From: Budorcas taxicolor
Taxonomy: Eukaryota; Chordata; Mammalia; Artiodactyla; Bovidae
Reading direction: 5' to 3'
Length of the DNA: 64,000 bases
Assembly (NCBI RefSeq): GCF_023091745.1
Contig: NC_068912.1
Location: 57,068,567-57,132,566 of the forward strand
Shown in pieces: positions 1-10,170 of the stretch. The notes under the pieces are model-generated. The model saw only the letters and a program-made list of their open reading frames with translations, was not told where the DNA came from and did no database searches. The position numbers were made by a program, and so were the translations under genes. Position 1 is the first letter of the stretch, and every line of letters starts with the position of its first letter.

Positions 1-2117
1 TCATCAGGTGGCCAAAGTATTGGAGTTTCAGCTTCAAGATCAGTCCTTCCAATGACTATTCAGGACTGATTTCCTTTAGGATTGACTGGTTGGATCTCCT
101 TGCAGTCCAGAGGAGTCTCAAGAGACTTCTCCAATACCACAGTTCAAAAGCATCAATTCTTAGGTGCTCAGCTTTCTTTATAGTCCAACTCTCACATCCA
201 TACATGACCACTGGAAAAACCATAGCTTTGACTAGACAGATTTTTGTTGCCAAAGTAATGTCTCTGCTTTTTAATATGCTGTCTAGGTTGGTCATAGCTT
301 TTCTTCAAAGGAGAAAGTGTCTTTTAATTTCATGGCTGCAGTCACCAGTATCATCTTTTAGGATTTGAAATAGCTCAACAGGAATTCCATCACCTCCACC
401 AGCTTTGCTTGTAGTGATGCTTCCTAAGGCCCACTTGACCTCACATTTCAGGATGCCTGGCTCTAGGTGAGTGATCACACCATTGTGGTTATCTGGGTCA
501 TGAAGATCTTTTTTGTATAGTTCTTTGCATTCTTGCCACCTCTTCTTAATATCTTCTGCTTCTGTTAGGTCCATACCATTTCTGTCCTTTATTGTGCCCA
601 TCTTTGCATGAAATGTTCCCTTGGTACTGCTAATTTCCTTCAAGAGACCTCTAGTCTTTCCAATTCTATTGTTTTCCTCTATTTCTTTGCACTGATCACG
701 GATGAAGGCTTTCTGATCTCTCCTTTTCTCTGGAACTCTGCATTCAAATGGGTATATCTTTCCTTTTCTCCTTTGCTTTTACTTTTCTTCTTTTCATAGC
801 TATTTGTAAGGCCTCTTCAGGCAGCCATATGGCTTATTTATATTTCTTTTTCTTGGGGATGGTCTTGATCCCTGTCTCCTGTACAATGTCATGAACCTCC
901 ATCCATAGTTCTTCAGGCACTCTATGAGAGCTAGTCCCTTGAATCTAATTCTCACCTCCACTGTATAAAATCGTAAGGGATTTGATTTAGGTCATACCTG
1001 AATGGTCTAGTGGTTTTCCTACTTTCTTCAATTTAAGTCTGAATTTGGCAAGAAGGAGTTCATGATCTGAGCCACGGTCAGCTCCCGGTCTTGTTTTCAC
1101 TGACTGTATAAAGCTTCTCCATCTTCGGCGGCAAAGAATATAATCAATCTGATTTTGATATTGACCATCTGGTGATGTCCATGTGTAGAGTCATCTCTTG
1201 TGTTGTTGGAAGAGGGTACTTGCTTTGACCAGTGCATTCTCTTGGCAAAACTCTTGTTAGCCTTTGCCCTGCTTCATTTTGTACCCCAAGGCCAAATTTG
1301 TCTGTTACTCTTGGAATCTGTCTTCCTACTTTTGCATTTATTTCAGTCCCCTATTATGAAAAGGACATCTTTTTGGGGTGTTAGTTCTAGAATGCCTTGT
1401 AGGTCTTCATAGAACCATTCAACTTCAGCTTCTTCAGCATTACTGGATGGGGCATAGACTTGGATTACTGTGATACTGAATGGTTTGCCTTGGAAACGAA
1501 CAGAGATCATTCTGTCGTTTTTCAGATTGCATCTAAGTACCGCATTTCAGACTCTTTTGTTGTCTATGAGGGCTACTCCATTTCTTCTAAGGATTTCTTA
1601 CCCAGAATAGTGGATATACGGTCATCTCAGTTAAATTCACTAATTCCAGTCCATTTTAGTTCACAGATTCCTAAAATGTCATTGTCAGTGTTCACTGTTG
1701 CCAGCTCCTGTCTGACCACGTCTCATTTACCTTGATTCATGGACCTAACATTCCAGGTTCCTGTGCAATACTATTCTTTACAGCACCGGATGTTACTTCC
1801 ATTACCAGTCACATCTACAGCTGGGTGGTGTTTTTGGTTTGGCTCCTTCTCTTCATTCTTTTTGGAGTTATTTCTCCACTGTTCTCCAAATCACTCCAGT
1901 ATTCTCGCCTGGAAACCCCATGGACAGAGGAGCCTGGTAGGCTACAGTCCATGGGGTCACAAAGAGTCAGACACGAATGAGCAACTTCACTTTCAATGAC
2001 CTGGGGAATTCATCTTTCAGTGTCCTATCTTTTTGCCTTTTCACACTGTTCATGGGGTTCTCAAGGCAAGAATACTGAACTGGTCTGCCATTTCCTTCTC
2101 TAGTGGACCATGTTTTG
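1..2117 (-). mobile_element. BovB (RTE) LINE, 3' end cut by window edge, RT core deleted
   Basis: This is a BovB non-LTR retrotransposon read right to left. Positions about 800-1900 hold the endonuclease region in degenerate form, and 305-643 encode the linker leading to the RT, including KDLHDPDNHNGVITHLEPG and GGDGIPVELFQ. Positions 56-345 encode the C-terminal part (VMYGCESWTIKKAEH, WTARRSNQSILKEISP). At about 345-352 the frame jumps from VELFQILKDD straight to GDCSHEIKR. About 845 bp present in the copy at 38.8-40.9 kb is therefore missing, including the whole RT palm with its YADD motif. The element is dead. Its left (3') end lies outside the window and its 5' end is near 2117. Family assignment is secure; the exact 5' boundary is not. 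Confidence 0.93.
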
Positions 2118-2143
2118 TCAGCCTCATCTACTACCCCATTTTT

Positions 2144-2564
2144 TTTTAAGGCTTCTTGATTTTTTTATTACTCAAAAAAGCTTCATTTTAAAATTTAACT
2201 TTCTGACTCTGTGCTTTCAACACTTTCACAATGATTTTCTGCTCAATAAGGACAGTGTGCTTGGTCCTGTCATGGATACATATAGCATACAGGGAACCAC
2301 CATAAGCCCAGCTGATATATTTCTTCATTTTAGACAACCTGATAAGAACTTTAGGTCACAGCAAATTCCTCGAAGTTGGCCTGGACATATTCCACATGTA
2401 GATTCTGCTGCTTTCCCAACCTTCTTACTATAAAGATAATTCTATTACCAGGGATTTGGGACAGCCTGGTTTCCTTAGAGGGGTACTGTAGGACAGTCTA
2501 CAATGCGGTATGTCAAATGCTAGACCATTCTTAGTGCCTCTTGATACTGTCCCTGGAAGAGCTC
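2144..2564 (-). pseudogene. RPL34: RPL34 processed retropseudogene
   Basis: This is a retrocopy of the mRNA for ribosomal protein L34 of the 60S subunit. On the minus strand the start codon is at 2528-2526 and is followed at codon 3 by an in-frame TAG where RPL34 has CAG (Gln). The reading then shows RPL34-like stretches such as RLSY, the GNRI region and the KVGKA region, broken by frameshifts and stops, ending with QKIIVKVLKA-like sequence. Part of the RPL34 5' UTR is present at 2529-2564, with a short 3' UTR including an AATAAA-type signal near 2165. A T-run at 2139-2147 is the reverse of the poly(A) tail. The sequence ctaccccattttt flanks the copy at 2131-2143 and 2565-2577, a 13-bp target-site duplication. 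There are no introns, so it is a full-length LINE-mobilised copy and not functional. Confidence 0.9.
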
Positions 2565-2577
2565 CTACCCCATTTTT

Positions 2578-3041
2578 AACTTGAACACTGTGATCCAACC
2601 CACAATGAACTACTGTCAGTTCCCTGAGCTTGCCACACTCTCTTTCCTCTGGCTCTTCCATATACATATTCCCCCTTTGCCTAGAACCTTCTTCCCTGCC
2701 CTTTTCTTCATCTAGATTATTCCTACTAAAATACTTTTATCTGTGAATCTTTGCTAGACTCACTTGAGTCACAGTTAGATGTCCCTTACAGTAATCTGAA
2801 CTTCTCTATCTTTCTACTTATCACATGGCCTGTCCACCTATGGCCTGTACTTCTACCTAGACTTTGTTGTGAGAGCAGAGATGATGTCTGTCCTGAATGC
2901 CATTTTATTTGCAGTGTCACCTTATAATGTGAGTTCTACGAACATAAGCAATTTTGCCTGTTTTGTTTGCTGATGTAATCCTAGAGTACAGAACAGTGCT
3001 TGGATATGACAGGTGTTCCATAAATGTTTAATAAATGATTG
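2578..3041 (+). repeat. L2 LINE relic
   Basis: The order of phrases follows the 3' end of mammalian L2: a 'ccctttgcctagaaccttcttcc' type segment at 2672-2694, a segment on 'gagcagagatgatgtctgtc', then 'cagaacagtgcttgga' and a terminal 'ttaataaatgatt'. It is old and diverged. The RPL34 retrocopy inserted at its left edge. Confidence 0.7.
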
Positions 3042-3530
3042 GGCTATGTGCTTTACATGTGTGCTATAAAGAATAATACCACACTCAATGATATCAATGG
3101 GTGTGAAGTCTTATAGAACACTCTAAAACCTTTTCTTTTTAAACGGTGAACAAGTAATGAAATATAAATTAGTTTATCTCTAAGGGCAACTAAAAGTCAA
3201 TAATTTCATTTTCCTCAACTACCTCCAAAGGTATACAGGAGAAAAGTGAACTTCAAATGCTTTTAAGCTCTCTTTACATAGCAATAAAAAGGTATTCCTC
3301 TTAAATTATCTTCTCATCCCTGTTAACATTCTTTTGTGCCAGGAGTTCAAAACGTTTTTATTTCAGAAGTGTGATAAACACTTTCCTTAAAAAAAAAAAA
3401 AAAATCTGATTTTTAAGTAAGCTAATAAAAGCCTTTAATACTATTTTCACCTCTATTATTAGTTCAAATGAAAAAAAATCCAAATTTCCTCTCTTATCAG
3501 GAATTTCACATATGAAAAGGAAATTACCAC
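3042..3530. other. SH3GLB1 intronic sequence, nothing recognised
   Basis: AT-rich intron sequence left of the last visible SH3GLB1 exon, with an A-run at 3389-3403. No exon, ORF or known repeat was identified. Confidence 0.6.
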
Positions 3531-3631
3531 CTTCCCAGTTGTTTCTGAAGGTCTAACATGTATTGGTAACACTGTGCGTAGTAAGTCATCTGGGCTTCTA
3601 CAAAGTCATTCAGACAGCGAAGGTGATGGGC
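3531..3631 (-). CDS. SH3GLB1: SH3GLB1 coding exon 7 (residues 221-253, last exon in window)
   Basis: The 101-nt exon encodes AHHLRCLNDFVEAQMTYYAQ then CYQYMLDLQKQLG, the final BAR helix, and leaves two bases (AG) of codon 254. The acceptor is ctttacag at 3639-3632 and the donor gtggtaattt from 3530. The donor is weaker than the others (GTGGTA, not GTAAGT). The next exon should begin with the rest of a Ser or Arg codon and lead into the variable linker and the C-terminal SH3 domain. It was not found between 1 and 3530, where only a BovB, the RPL34 retrocopy and an L2 relic are seen, so it must lie beyond the left edge. Confidence 0.96.
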
Positions 3632-4006
3632 CTGTAAAGGAAAGTTTACAGTCACTTCTTAGCTCTATAATCTGCAAGTGGCAAATGCTAAGGGGAGACA
3701 GAGTACACCACTGTACTCAGGGTGAATCATCAGTATCTAGCATTTTGCTGCAGTATAGAGTAAACTATTTAGCCAAAAAAAAATAAAACAAACAACCAAA
3801 AAACAAATGGATTTGATGATGGTGAGAAAACTAGGTGATGAGGTGTAAAAAAAACTTAAAATATTTCTTCATATATCTTGAAAAATGCTACAATTTACGT
3901 ATCTTGATAAGTGACTAAAAAGGAAGTTCAGTTTCTACTCCAAGAATTTCCCTAAGACTATCAAAGCTTTCTGTTCTAAATGAATTTCCAAGGAATGAAC
4001 ACTCAC
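3632..4006 (-). other. SH3GLB1 short intron between exons 6 and 7
   Basis: A 375-bp intron with no repeat recognised. An A-rich stretch lies at 3774-3800 on the plus strand, which gives a T-rich tract on the sense strand 145-170 nt upstream of exon 7. Confidence 0.75.
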
Positions 4007-4096
4007 GTGTGTACTGCTGATTCCCTCCAGCAGAAGTCTGGTAATCTCTGCCTGACGATCAAATTCACTTTGAGTTATTCTTAATTCCTGTTCAGA
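4007..4096 (-). CDS. SH3GLB1: SH3GLB1 coding exon 6 (residues 191-220)
   Basis: The 90-nt phase-0 exon encodes SEQELRITQSEFDRQAEITR and LLLEGISSTH, the BAR-domain helix following the alternative insert. Residue numbers are for the short isoform. The acceptor is ...atttaag at 4103-4097 and the donor gtgagtgttc from 4006. The intron to exon 7 is only 375 bp (3632-4006), the shortest complete intron in the window. Confidence 0.96.
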
Positions 4097-7000
4097 CTTA
4101 AATTGTAACACAGTTTTAGAATCTCATTAGAGGGCTTAGTCCATGCTATGCACATTCATTTAGACAGTTAAAAATTCCCCAAACAAACCCCAAAGTCTAG
4201 CAATTCCCTGATTGTACTTTGTACCTAAACTAGTCCCTTGGTTTCTAGACCTTATTTCTTCTATATTACTTAATCTAGAAAGAACTGATTCCTTACTGGT
4301 ACTTAACTCAAAAGAATCAATGTCAAAGGTTAATGACATAAACATATAAGCCTAGGAAAACTATGGGACAGTCAATATATTTTCATACATTTTCTAGTAT
4401 AAACTCTGGTAAATTTTAATGTTTCATGAAACCTTAAGATTACCAGTTTACATGTATAAAATATTTCAAAAAATTCTCAGTTACTACTATAGTTACTTTA
4501 CTTGGAAGTTAAATATAGGTTTCATTCTCAAATGAAAAAAACTTCACAATGAAATGAGGATTTTAACTTCTTTTGTTTAGTTATCAAGCATATACTTGAT
4601 TCTAGGGACATAGTTCTAAGGTTCCTTCAAAGGATTCTTTGTCCTACATAAATGTCTTTTACGGCTTTCTTTCCAAACTTTGCATAAAATATGTTTTAAG
4701 CAGAAATACTATCTATAAGATATGCTAGGATTTTTTTGCAAGTTATGAGTGACCTTTAATCAATGGTGTACTAGTAACTGGCTCTTTACTGGGGGGGTTG
4801 GGGTGGGGTGAGGGAAGCGAGGGGAAGGGAGGGGAGATTCTCTAATGTGCTGAGTTTAAATGGTATCAATACTTCCACCACAGCTGATATCAAGCTACCA
4901 AGATGAAGTCAGTGACCTCAGAGCTAGAAAGAGATGTGTACAACAGCACACCATTACCAGCTTTAACTATCCAATATAGGTTTAGTGCTGGGACAAAACA
5001 AGTTGCTTAAAAAAATAAAATCTAAAAATAGTATGTACTGGTAAAAAAAATCCTCACAGATCTTTAGTCAGAGTTGGTCGGTAGTGAGAATGAAGAGGAA
5101 AAAAAAAATCTTATAGATCATTCAAAATAGTTAGCTTATTCCCCATGGGGAATTAGCACTGGTGACAATATCATTATAATATTTTCTACTACCTCTCCAG
5201 GATAAATTGCTTACTCCCCCAACCAAATAATTACAGTATTTTCCAAGACTGTAGTAAGGATAAAGACAAGGTGCAAACTCTTTCCCTTTCACACCCTCCC
5301 CTTTACCCTCTTTGGTGACAATAGTTAACCCAGTGAAGCAGTCAGCAAGGAAGTAGCTGCAAAAGAGGTATCAGTTGGTGCCATCATTCTTACCCCATTG
5401 CTAAAAGACATGGCGGAGAGGACTAAGACTTGACCACTAGAGGAGACTTATGGAGATAAGCTTGAATTATTCAGTGAGTTGAGATAAAATTAAATTTACT
5501 TGACCAAAACCAGACTACATGGTACTTTGATAACAGGGCTGAAGTAATAAGCTTCCAGTATGTAGCAGAAAAATGTCACAGAAGAATAAAAAAGTCAATG
5601 CTCTTCCTAAAAGAAGTGTTAAGGAAAACCAATTACTTCAGTGTTACATTTGCACCATTTACTTTTCTATTTGGTCGAGAGGTTTTGACAGATAGAACCA
5701 AAGCAAACAAATAATAAATGCACTTCAGAAATAAATGAGGCTTATTCCACATAGGTTTGACTATGAAAGTACAATCTGACAGCCTTTAGTGGAAATGGCA
5801 GGAAAGTCTACTAAATAAATGGTAATGTTTCTATACAAGGTGTAAGTAAGCTAGGTAGCAGATTAAAAGTGACTAGGAAGCTTGAGTCTGAAATGGAAAT
5901 AATGTTTTAAAGCTAAAAACACTGAATTAAAAAAAATGATCTTAGTAAGGACAAAGAATCAGTCTCCTATGTTTTAACAAAATTTAATTATTTGTGAATA
6001 AAGCACCATATTATTAAGGCTAGGAAGTCATTCTTCTGTACAATCTACACTTTATATTTTAGAAAAGGTAAATGACAGCAAGGAAACAAATCGTGTTTCT
6101 TGAACAAGTTGCAGCATATGTTTGGGGTAGCTGCACACAGTCCAACGTCCCAAACCATCTCTACTTCTGACAAATGTAATTTATTATAATAATTAATTAG
6201 AGAGGTTGAGGTAACTGAAATTAGGTTTAGCACAAATAATTTACTTAGGAAGAAAATAATCCATATTATTAAGAGACCGAAAAAGGGTTTAGAGAGAGAC
6301 AATGAGTTGAGAGTTTTTATTCTATCCTCCAGAGGATCTCATTCTCCAACTTAATTGTATAAGTAGGATAGAGTTCTAGGGAAAAGATCTTCTACTGCTT
6401 AGAATTACTGTTACTGGACTAACTGATCTAAAGCATAGCTTGGGTGAGAGAAGCAAGGAGAGTTCTTTTAGGATATAAACTGGAAATAGGGCAAGAATGT
6501 GTTGGTTAGTTATATCAGGACTGGGTTAATTATTTTAAGCCAGAAATTCTGGTCAAGCTTCTAAGGCATTTGCTATGAAATCTTGGTCAGTGTTATCTAC
6601 TTTTTCTAGGGGCTTAAACCTTAATATATTCCAGGAATATGAAATTTTAAAATTACACATTTTTAAATTATAAAAATGACAGAAGTGAGAAGAATAATAT
6701 TTTTGGAAATTCATTTTGATGTTATTTTAAACTTTTTAAACATATACAAGCATAATAATGTAAATATTTTTTTCATGAGTTTCTTGATACTGTATCAACC
6801 ATTTCCCAGATTTGTAGACTGCAAGATCAAATCTGCAAAAATTTTTTGATGTACCTGTATGCTAACCAAAGTGGAAGAGACCCTTTCTTGACCAAACTAC
6901 TTTCTCTTCCATGTTATTCTGTCCTCTTTTCATGCTAGAGGTTCAGAAAGAGATGAGAGGCCAGGGTGTGACCATAACTAAGCTGATGAATGGATTCCAT

Positions 7001-7971
7001 GAAAGGGAGTGAGGGCATGGGTGTTAGTCAAGAATTTCACATTGGATTTCCAAGTCATGCTCCATAACCTATGCCTGAAACAAGACTGCATAGTCAGCAA
7101 TCCTATAAAGTCAGAAAATAAGTTTAAGTTTATAAAACTATTTAATAGCCAGGGGCCCAATTAACACCTGGGCTCTATCTCCAGGACTGTCCTCATTCTA
7201 AACATGAGAAATGAAAAATGCTTCTGAAGACCTCAAATAGCACTTGAAATAAATCTGCACGAGTCATAATTTTATTCCTTAAACTAGCTTATTTGCTTTC
7301 CTAACCAAGAGAAGACTAGAAATGGTAGCAGAAGTAGAGAGACGGGCAATAATGCTAATATGGACAGTGTCTAAAAGTGACAGTCGGACAATGAAGGAGG
7401 AGACAACATACTTCAAAAACAAAGAATCCAACTGTTGCACAGTACACACAGCATGTCCATAATAAGCCTAACTGTAAGCAAAGTTAAATATATGTTATCC
7501 TGTATTTAATTTTTTATGAATATTTTCAACTAGAATGACAGAAAAATTATCTTTCGAGCTGAAGAAAACAAGCTTCAGTTACCTTGAAAATTCATTTGTG
7601 TGACATGATATATTCACTTCTCTGAAGATACAGACATAGTGTAAACTATAATTCACAAAATTATCATATGAATAAACCATGTATTTAAGAACTATCTTCT
7701 GGCAAGGCACTGTAAGGATTACACTTAATATAACAGATACCTGATATTTATCAGAGTGTGTACAAACAACATCTCTGAAGCACTGTTATACTACTCTGTG
7801 GAACTACTACTAGCCAAACAGATCTGAGCTTTCCATAATAATTTTCAGACTTTATAAGACATACTAACAAAGACTGTGATTAGCCCCATAGTTGTTGCCC
7901 AATATAGATTTACTGAAAGAATGACATTTAAACTCTTGTTTCATAATTTCGTAGTTTAATAATTTACTTAC
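4097..7971 (-). other. SH3GLB1 intron between the 24-nt microexon and exon 6
   Basis: 3.9 kb of AT-rich intron in which I see no BovB, Bov-tA, Bov-A2 or L1 copy. The only notable structure is the purine/G-rich run at 4791-4836. Short open frames at 4160-4345, 6045-6302 and 6978-7160 have no recognisable protein. Confidence 0.6.
4791..4836 (+). repeat. G-rich purine tract
   Basis: Six or more runs of three to seven G are interspersed with A, T and one C. The plus strand could fold as a G-quadruplex. On the SH3GLB1 sense strand the same tract is C/T-rich, about 700 nt upstream of exon 6, where it could bind poly(C) or polypyrimidine-tract proteins. The function is not shown. Confidence 0.6.
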
Positions 7972-7995
7972 TTTTGTCACTTCCTCTGCCCAAAT
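7972..7995 (-). CDS. SH3GLB1: SH3GLB1 neuronal-type microexon (24 nt, 8 residues)
   Basis: The exon encodes IWAEEVTK in phase 0, with acceptor ...atgctggctag (sense, ending at 7996) and donor gtaagtaaat from 7971. Together with the 39-nt exon it gives a 21-residue insert ending WAEEVTK directly before SEQELR, which matches the long endophilin B1 isoform. It lies too far inside intron DNA to be seen by ORF length. The exact 24-nt length, perfect splice dinucleotides and protein match make it secure. UGC motifs at 8003-8005 and 8030-8032 (sense strand) lie within about 35 nt upstream of the exon, as is typical of SRRM4-dependent microexons. That dependence is inferred, not shown. Confidence 0.92.
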
Positions 7996-9089
7996 CTAGC
8001 CAGCATTAAAAATTAGAGAAAAATATAGAGCATGAAAGAAAGTTGGAATTTAACATTTTCTACAGCTTAGTATAGAAAAATGTAAATATTTTAATTCACG
8101 TGGCATACTTTTTCCAGAGTCACATTAACAGATTAAACAGTAATAGTTAAATCAATAAAGCTTAATATACTGTGAAAGTATGCCTTCGTATGTATTAATA
8201 GTATTGATGTTTGAGTCTTATACTAATTCTAAATTAATAACAGGTTTCCAAAACTGGGAATATTTAACGCCTCTCAGTTCTAGTATTCTCATCAGTAAAA
8301 TGAGACATTTAGAGTATATGATTTCTAATTTCTCATTTAGGTTCAAAATTCTGCAATTTTAGGAAGTTAAAATAAAGCAAGGATAAATGGACACAAAATG
8401 TTGACAGAGCCATGAGGGGAGACAAAATAAACTTGGGGTATGATGAACTTAAAGTTACCAGAGTTAAACATATCTTGTAAGTAGATGACACAAGTAGTAA
8501 AACAAATGCCTAATAAATGAAACAGTCTTGATAACTGTTTAGCATGATTTAAAATGTTTAAAATGACTTTGAGTGAAACAGTCTCATACTTCTCATTTAC
8601 CTACATATAAATAGGACAATGGAAATAAATGAATGCATTCTCTTGCTATCTAAGGAGAGCCCTAATTTAGCTGGGGCTTCAATAATTGCAGTAGTTTAAA
8701 GAACAAAATCTGTATAATAATCTTTTCTATTACATATTTTCCTCCCTCCTTGTAGTACAGTGCTAATGAAATAAAAGTAGTCAACTGATTTAACAAATAA
8801 ACACTGCTAATTACTTACTACTTAACTGTGGATTCCATCTACTTCTATGGCAGTAATATACCCAGGAGTATTACGACAAACACTGCACCTGTAAATCTTT
8901 ACTGGCTAACATTTATGAGTTTTGGGACAATGTTTAGATTTTACTAATTTCTCTCTTGCTAAAAAATTAAATATGCTTAACATCTCAAAAATTTCCTCAA
9001 ATCAAGCTCAATAAAATATTCAGGATACTATAGAATAATTCTCATTACTAATTCAAAGCTATCACTATTCAGCAACTCTCCTAAGTGAA
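7996..9089 (-). other. SH3GLB1 intron between the two alternative exons (part)
   Basis: AT-rich intron. A diverged MIR-like stretch may occur near 8210-8310 (a 'tctcatcagtaaaatgagac' phrase), low confidence. No other repeat is recognised up to the Bov-tA at about 9090. Confidence 0.45.
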
Positions 9090-9298
9090 TTGACACATGG
9101 CTCAGCGGTTTTGAATCTTCCTGCAACGCAGGAGCTGCAGGAGACGTGTTTGATCCCTGGGTCAGAAAGATCCCCTGGAGGAGGAAATGGCAACCCACCA
9201 CTCCAGTGCTCTTGCCTGGAGAATCCCAAGGACAGCAGGCTACAGTCCATGGTGTCACAGAGAGCTAGACACGACGGAAGTGACTGAGCCTGCTTGCA
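9090..9298 (+). mobile_element. Bov-tA SINE
   Basis: A diverged tRNA-derived head (ggctcagcggttttgaatc, tgcaggagac) is followed by the BovB-derived body (tcccctggaggaggaaatggc, cttgcctggagaatccc, cagtccatggtgtcac, agacacga). It lies antisense in an SH3GLB1 intron, between the two alternative exons. Confidence 0.88.
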
Positions 9299-9461
9299 CA
9301 GTCCTCAACACTACAGAAATACCTGAACTACTAGGGTTTGTTTTGGCCTGGAATTACAAAGAAGAAATTAATTCTGTGTTGAGTTAGAGGGAAAATTAAA
9401 GTAAACACTGAAGGTACTGTGAAGCAAAGTAAATTTGTATACCTTATACTTTTCTCTAAGT

Positions 9462-9632
9462 TAAGTAAATTTTGTTAATTTTCTTTGTCAATTAATATCT
9501 TTGAATATCTAAGTCAGTCAACATAAAAAATTAGCATCTTTTATTGTGTATAAAAGGCAATATATATTTATGTATAAATTCAGACCCTAGAACATGAGTT
9601 TTGTCTAGCTGAATTTGTCAACTAGAACACAT
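9462..9632. repeat. Direct repeat copy A flanking the 39-nt exon
   Basis: The stretch from aagtaaattttgtt through gtcaattaatatctttgaat, catcttttattgtgta, tatttatgtataaattcaga to aactagaacacata recurs in the same order and orientation at 10010-10170. By eye identity is roughly 80-85%, with small indels. The family is not recognised. Confidence 0.8.
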
Positions 9633-9809
9633 AACTTCTGTTCTTCAAGTTCCAGTATTACTTCAGCTAGCATTCTCTGTAATTTCTGTTAGACTCATGA
9701 ATGCATTGCTTCAACTACTTTAGACTTTTACATGTAGACAATAGCAAGAGAAGGCACTTTATTCAAGATGTAGAAAACACAGTAGGCCAACAAACCTTCA
9801 GCCATTTTA

Positions 9810-9815
9810 CATGCA
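9810..9815 (-). promoter_or_regulatory. UGCAUG (Rbfox-type) splicing element
   Basis: The sense strand reads TGCATG 29-34 nt downstream of the donor of the 39-nt SH3GLB1 exon. (U)GCAUG downstream of an exon is the established context in which Rbfox proteins promote inclusion. Binding here is inferred. Confidence 0.6.
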
Positions 9816-9843
9816 GGAGGTTGAGCATGTAAGAGAAATTTAC

Positions 9844-9882
9844 CATAACGTTATCTCCTTCAAGGCGTGCTGAGTTTAGTTG
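9844..9882 (-). CDS. SH3GLB1: SH3GLB1 alternative exon (39 nt, 13 residues)
   Basis: The exon encodes QLNSARLEGDNVM in phase 0, flanked by acceptor ...cacttaag (9890-9883, sense) and donor gtaaattt from 9843. Longer endophilin B1 isoforms have an insert beginning QLNSARLEGDN at exactly this place, between the ETR(A/N)S and SEQELR segments. I recall Ile where this sequence has Val near the end. Inclusion lengthens BAR helix 2 near the tip and is known mainly from neurons. Unlike the constitutive exons it has a poor polypyrimidine tract, a UGC 8 nt before the exon and a UGCAUG 29-34 nt after it, as expected for a regulated exon. A roughly 165-bp direct repeat brackets it at 9462-9632 and 10010-10170. 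Confidence 0.9.
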
Positions 9883-10009
9883 CTTAAGTGCATAGGTAAG
9901 AGACAAAGAACACATTATACCAATGAACAAAGTGAAACAAGTTACTTCTGCACAACACACAAACAAGTATTAAGAGCTGATAAAATGGTCTTCTACTTAA
10001 ATATCCAAC

Positions 10010-10170
10010 TAAGTAAATTTTGTTTTGTCAATTAATATCTTTTAATATCTATGTCAATTAACATAAAATTAACATCTTTTATTGTGTAATAAAAGGTACT
10101 ATATATTTATGTATAAATTCAGACTCTAAAATCTGAATTTGGTATAGCTGGATTGGCAATTAGAACACAT
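10010..10170. repeat. Direct repeat copy B flanking the 39-nt exon
   Basis: Partner of 9462-9632, about 545 bp away in direct orientation. The similarity ends around the tagaacacat motif. The sequence following each copy differs, so a simple whole-unit tandem duplication containing a second exon copy is not supported. Confidence 0.8.

Noticed and set aside
2110..2433. 107-codon plus frame
   Set aside because: It is the antisense of the RPL34 retrocopy.
9462..10170. The direct repeats as a CRISPR-like or LTR pair
   Set aside because: There are only two copies, about 165 bp each, with no TG...CA ends and a single vertebrate intron between them. They are neither a CRISPR array nor a solo-LTR element.
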